Origin: Thiobacillus sp. | Lineage (GTDB): Bacteria; Pseudomonadota; Gammaproteobacteria; Burkholderiales; Thiobacillaceae | Direction of reading: 5' to 3' | Length of the DNA: 14,512 nucleotides | Assembly (NCBI GenBank): GCA_020217265.1 | Contig: JAIWOS010000177.1 | Location: 1-14,512 of the forward strand | In this document: piece by piece, positions 11,766 to 14,512 of the stretch | Layout of the letters: each line of letters opens with the position of its first letter | Numbering within the stretch: position 1 is the stretch's first letter | The notes under the pieces: model-generated | Told to the model about the DNA's origin: nothing | Seen by the model: only the letters and a program-made list of their open reading frames with translations | Database searches by the model: none | Program-made: the position numbers and the translations under genes

Positions 11766-12098
11766 ATGTCCAGACCCCTCAAGGCCGACGGCCGCTTCTG
11801 GCTCACGCTCGACGGGCGCAACTTCCTCGGCCGCGGCCGCGTCGAGCTGCTCCAGCGCATCCGCGAAACCGGATCGATCTCGCGCGCGGCGAAGGCGATG
11901 AAAATGAGCTACAAGGCCGCCTGGGACGCGGTGAACGCGATGAACACCGCGTGGGGCGGGCCGCTGGTCGAAAGCGGCCCCGCGGGCAGCCGGCTCACCG
12001 AAGCGGCGGAACGGCTGATCGTGGCCTGGCAGCAAGCGCAAGCGCGCCACGCGGCGTGCCTGGAGGCGCTGGCCGAGCTGTTGCCGCCGACGCCCTGA
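11766..12098 (+). CDS. One-domain ModE N-terminal-like winged-helix regulator
   Basis: A 110-residue DNA-binding protein. The helix-turn-helix is GSISRAAKAMKMSYKAAWDAVNAMN (residues 36-60), closely like the molybdate regulator ModE, which has GSISQAAK...SYKSAWDAI-NEMN at this place. It is followed by the wing region PLVESGPAGSRLTEAAERLIVAW. An N-terminal FWLTLDGRNFLGRGRVELLQRI strand-helix precedes the helix-turn-helix, as in ModE (LysR-like winged helix). The C-terminal TOBE/MopI molybdate-binding domains of full ModE (~260 residues) are absent, so the effector, if any, is unknown and may not be molybdate. An alternative GTG start at 11742 would run through the operator and -10 element, so ATG 11766 is preferred. 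It is divergent from DUF302 and convergent, with a 9-bp gap, with the sigma-54 regulator. Confidence 0.82.
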   Translation: MSRPLKADGRFWLTLDGRNFLGRGRVELLQRIRETGSISRAAKAMKMSYKAAWDAVNAMNTAWGGPLVESGPAGSRLTEAAERLIVAWQQAQARHAACLEALAELLPPTP

Positions 12099-12107
12099 GC
12101 GGTTGCG

Positions 12108-13463
12108 TCAACCTGCCCGGGCCTTCCAGGCCTTGAGCTTGCGCCACAGCGAGGCGCGGTTGATGCCGAGAATCTGCGCCGCCAGCGTCTGGTTGCCCTG
12201 CACCTCGTCGAGCACACGGAGTATGTAGCGTTGCTCCTGTTCCTCCAGCGTGGGCAGGCGGCCACTCGCCTGCGCCGACGCGGCCGGACCGTTCGCCCGC
12301 AAGGCATCCGGCAGCTGCTCGATATCGAGCGTATCGCCCGGCGCCAGCGCGACGCCGCGCTCGATCAGGTTTTCCAGTTCGCGCACGTTGCCCGGGAAGC
12401 GGTACGCCATCAAGGCGGCCAGCGCCGCGCTGGAGATATGCTCGACCGGCCGCTGCATGCGCGTGGCGTACTTGTGCAGAAAATGGCGGGCCAAGAGCGG
12501 AACGTCGCCCGCGCGCCTTGCCAGCGGCGGCAGTTCCAGGTTGACCACGTTGAGCCGGAAATACAGGTCGTCGCGGAACGTGCCCTGGCCGACACACGCC
12601 AGGATGTCGCGGTTGGTCGCGGCGATCACGCGCACATCGCACTTCACCGGGCGGGTGCCGCCGACCCGCAGCACCTCCCGCTCCTGCAGCACCCGCAAAA
12701 GTTTCACCTGCATCGCCGGCGTCATTTCGGTGACTTCGTCGAGGAACAGGGTGCCGCCGGCACTCGATTCGATCAAACCCTTCTTCAGCGCAGTGGCGCC
12801 GGTGAACGCGCCCTTTTCGTGGCCGAAGAGCTCGTTCGCCAGCAGTTGCTCGGTGAAGGCGCCGCAGTTGATCGCGACGTAAGGGCCGTCGCGCCGGGCA
12901 CTCTGGCGGTGCAGCGCGCGGGCGAAGAGCTCCTTGCCGGTGCCGCTCTCTCCGGTGATGAGCACGCTGCAATCGGTGGGCGCGATCTGCCGCACCATGT
13001 CGAGCAGGCGCTGCATCCCGGCATCCTGGGTGATGATGCCGTCGCCGTCGCGGTAGCGCGCGATTTCGCGGCGCAGGCTGTCGTTTTCCCGGCGCAGGGC
13101 GACCTTTTCCAGCGCTTCTTCGACGACCTTGCGCACCTCGTCGAGGCGGAACGGCTTGGCGATGTAGTAGAACGCGCCGTGCTTCAATGCCTGCACGGCC
13201 GATTCGGCGGTGGCATAGCCGGTGATGAAGATCACCTCCGCCTCAGGCTGCACGGCCCGGCTCTTCGCCAGCACGTCCATGCCACCCACGCCTTCCATGC
13301 GCAGGTCAGTGAGCACCACGTCGAAGCGCTGGCGCGCCAGCAGGCCAAGCGCGGCGGCGCCGCTTTGCACGGCAGTCACCGCATGGCCGGCTTTTTCCAT
13401 CACATGCCGGAGGTTGTCCAGCGCGTCTTCCTCGTCGTCGACGATGAGGATGCGCGCGCTCAT
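12108..13463 (-). CDS. Sigma-54-dependent response regulator (NtrC family)
   Basis: A 451-residue three-domain activator. Receiver, residues 1-~120: acidic D9-D10-E11, phosphoacceptor D53 in VVLTDLRMEG, T81 in FITGYAT, K103 in YYIAKPF. AAA+ domain, ~145-380: Walker A GESGTGKE at 171-178, the sigma-54-contacting GAFTGA at 218-223, Walker B GTLFLDE at 237-243, then RVIAATNRD, FRDDLYFRLNVV (arginine-finger region) and FPGNVRELENLIER (sensor II). C-terminal Fis-type helix-turn-helix: NQTLAAQILGINRASLWRKLKAWKA. Every key residue for ATP hydrolysis and sigma-54 remodelling is present, so it is predicted to be active. The ATG at 13463 overlaps the kinase stop (ATGA). The target genes are not identifiable; no clear -24/-12 promoter was found in the intergenic regions of this window. 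It resembles ZraR/AtoC/HydG-type regulators generally. Confidence 0.93.
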   Translation of the reverse strand: MSARILIVDDEEDALDNLRHVMEKAGHAVTAVQSGAAALGLLARQRFDVVLTDLRMEGVGGMDVLAKSRAVQPEAEVIFITGYATAESAVQALKHGAFYYIAKPFRLDEVRKVVEEALEKVALRRENDSLRREIARYRDGDGIITQDAGMQRLLDMVRQIAPTDCSVLITGESGTGKELFARALHRQSARRDGPYVAINCGAFTEQLLANELFGHEKGAFTGATALKKGLIESSAGGTLFLDEVTEMTPAMQVKLLRVLQEREVLRVGGTRPVKCDVRVIAATNRDILACVGQGTFRDDLYFRLNVVNLELPPLARRAGDVPLLARHFLHKYATRMQRPVEHISSAALAALMAYRFPGNVRELENLIERGVALAPGDTLDIEQLPDALRANGPAASAQASGRLPTLEEQEQRYILRVLDEVQGNQTLAAQILGINRASLWRKLKAWKARAG

Positions 13464-14512
13464 GCGGACATCCCCGTCACAGGCGCATCGGGCAAGCGGA
13501 TGAGGAAGCACGCGCCCTGCCCCGGCACGCTCTCGACCGCGATGCAACCGTCGTGCGCGTCGACGATTTCTTCCGCCACGAATAGCCCCAGCCCCATGCC
13601 CTGCCCCACGTCCTTGGTGGTGAAAAAGGGATCGAACACGCGCGGCAGCAACTCCGGCGCCACGCCGGGGCCGTCGTCCTCGACACGGATTTCGACGAGC
13701 GGGCCGGCGTCGCCGCAGCCGCGGCCCAGCGCCGTGCCGGCCAGGGCCGGTGCGACGGGATGACGCGCGGCGCTGACACGCACCTGCCCATTCGGCCCCA
13801 CCGCCTGCAGAGCGTTGCGTATCAGGTTGAGCAGCGCCTGCTGGAGCCTTTGCGCGTCGGCCAGCACGACAAGATCGTCGGCGATGCAGATGTCCACGGT
13901 CGCGGTCGCCGGCACTTCGCCGCGCACGAAGCCGACGGTCTGGCTGACCAGCGGTTTCAGGCGCACAGGCGACTTTTGAAAGGCGCGGTCGCGCGAAAAT
14001 TCCTGCAGGGCACGCACGATTCCGCGTGCGCGCCCGGTCTGCAGGTCGATGCGCGTGAGATGCTTGTCCAGCGTCGCCGGGCTGCACGTGTCTTTTTCTT
14101 CCAGCAGGATCTGGCAGGACGAGGAAATGTTGGAAAGCGGGTTGTTGAGTTCGTGCGCGACGCCGGCGAGCAGGGTGCCCAGCGCCGCGAGGCGCTCCGA
14201 ACGCATCAGCGACGCCTGGCGGAACTCGATCTCCTTCAGCATGCGGTTGAAGGCTTCGGTGACCGAGACGATTGCGCGATCCGGCGAGGGCGCGGCCAGG
14301 CGTTCGCGCGCGCGCACACCGACCGCGGCCGCGCTTATCTCCATGGCCTTGAGCGGAGCGACCACGCGCCGCGCCAGCGCAAGCCCGATCAGGACGACCA
14401 GCAAGCCCAGGCCCAGGATCGCGCCCAGCAGGAGCTGGCGCAGCGCGGCCAGTGCCGCGCGGGTCTGGCTGCGCTCGGCGCGCACCAGCGCTTCGGCCCG
14501 CGCCACCACATC
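13460..14512 (-). CDS. Sensor histidine kinase, C-terminal part (5' truncated by the window)
   Basis: The open frame continues past the window edge, so the N-terminal sensor region is missing; 350 codons including the stop lie within the last full-codon frame. Visible from its N-side: a transmembrane helix (LLLGAILGLGLLVVLIGLALA) and a HAMP-like linker (RRVVAPLKAMEISAAAV). Next is a HisKA box, LAALGTLLAGVAHELNNPLSNISSS, with the phosphorylated His in AHELNNPL. A HATPase_c domain follows, with the N box QQALLNLIRNALQAV, G1 VEDDGPGV, F box FDPFFTTK and G2 GQGMGLGLFVAEEIV. The core therefore looks fully functional. NtrB/ZraS-type kinases with this H box normally pair with NtrC-class regulators, and the gene overlaps one by four bases. 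The signal is unknown because the sensor domain is outside. The apparent GTG start at the extreme edge should not be taken as the true start. Confidence 0.9.
   Translation of the reverse strand, partial: DVVARAEALVRAERSQTRAALAALRQLLLGAILGLGLLVVLIGLALARRVVAPLKAMEISAAAVGVRARERLAAPSPDRAIVSVTEAFNRMLKEIEFRQASLMRSERLAALGTLLAGVAHELNNPLSNISSSCQILLEEKDTCSPATLDKHLTRIDLQTGRARGIVRALQEFSRDRAFQKSPVRLKPLVSQTVGFVRGEVPATATVDICIADDLVVLADAQRLQQALLNLIRNALQAVGPNGQVRVSAARHPVAPALAGTALGRGCGDAGPLVEIRVEDDGPGVAPELLPRVFDPFFTTKDVGQGMGLGLFVAEEIVDAHDGCIAVESVPGQGACFLIRLPDAPVTGMSA

Noticed and set aside
12108..14087. Single 659-codon minus-strand frame spanning the sigma-54 regulator and most of the kinase
   Set aside because: The part upstream of 13463 is Arg/Gly/Ala-rich shadow of the kinase gene in another frame. 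The receiver domain starts cleanly at MSARILIVDD and overlaps the kinase stop as ATGA.
1..14512. Mobile elements, CRISPR arrays, tRNA/rRNA genes, integration sites
   Set aside because: No transposase or integrase domains, no spaced direct repeats, and no tRNA- or rRNA-like conserved stretches were recognised. Gene order and composition look like stable chromosome.

Overview
The window reads as a chromosomal segment of a high-GC Gram-negative bacterium, most likely a betaproteobacterium of the Thiobacillus/Rhodocyclales/Nitrosomonadales kind. This rests on GC-rich third codon positions, TAAAAT/TATAAT-type -10 boxes, and the kinds of protein present: KdpDE, Kup, an NtrC-class two-component pair, a fused SpmA-SpmB protein and a ModE-N-like regulator. 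The species assignment is an impression, not a search result. Coding density is very high and stop/start overlaps are common. I see no rRNA, tRNA, transposase, CRISPR array or prophage gene.

Layout. (1) 1-2805, + strand, potassium homeostasis: the C-terminal tail of sensor kinase KdpD, the response regulator KdpE (ATGA overlap) and the K+ transporter Kup. (2) 2904-3554, +: a class I SAM methyltransferase with its own likely promoter. (3) 3593-4468: two divergent small genes. A stand-alone zinc-binding CZB-domain protein (-) has a very strong Shine-Dalgarno and a close match to a sigma-28 (FliA) flagellar promoter. A DUF861-type cupin lies on +. (4) 4475-8661, - strand, one tightly packed probable operon: GyrI-like membrane-anchored protein, CobD/CbiB-like membrane protein, SpmA-SpmB fusion, Ppx/GppA phosphatase. 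(5) 8766-9719, +: an exported metallo-beta-lactamase-fold hydrolase divergent from that operon. Its TATAAT box abuts a perfect 8-bp dyad. (6) 9723-11169, -: FluC/CrcB fluoride channel, DUF190 PII-like protein and a TSUP-family anion transporter, all with overlapping starts and stops. (7) 11224-11682, -: exported DUF302 protein. Divergent from it at 11766-12098 (+) is a one-domain ModE-N-like regulator whose promoter region carries a 7-bp inverted repeat. (8) 12108-14512, -: a sigma-54-dependent NtrC-class response regulator and its HAMP-containing sensor kinase, truncated by the window edge.

How the genes fit together. The first block senses and imports potassium. The crcB block probably exports toxic anions: fluoride through FluC, an unknown anion through the TSUP protein, possibly with DUF190 as a small regulatory partner. 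The spmAB/ppx operon looks like an envelope or stress-metabolism cluster of unknown joint function. The most useful unannotated signals are regulatory: the sigma-28 promoter before the CZB gene, and perfect dyads in three of the divergent or upstream regions.
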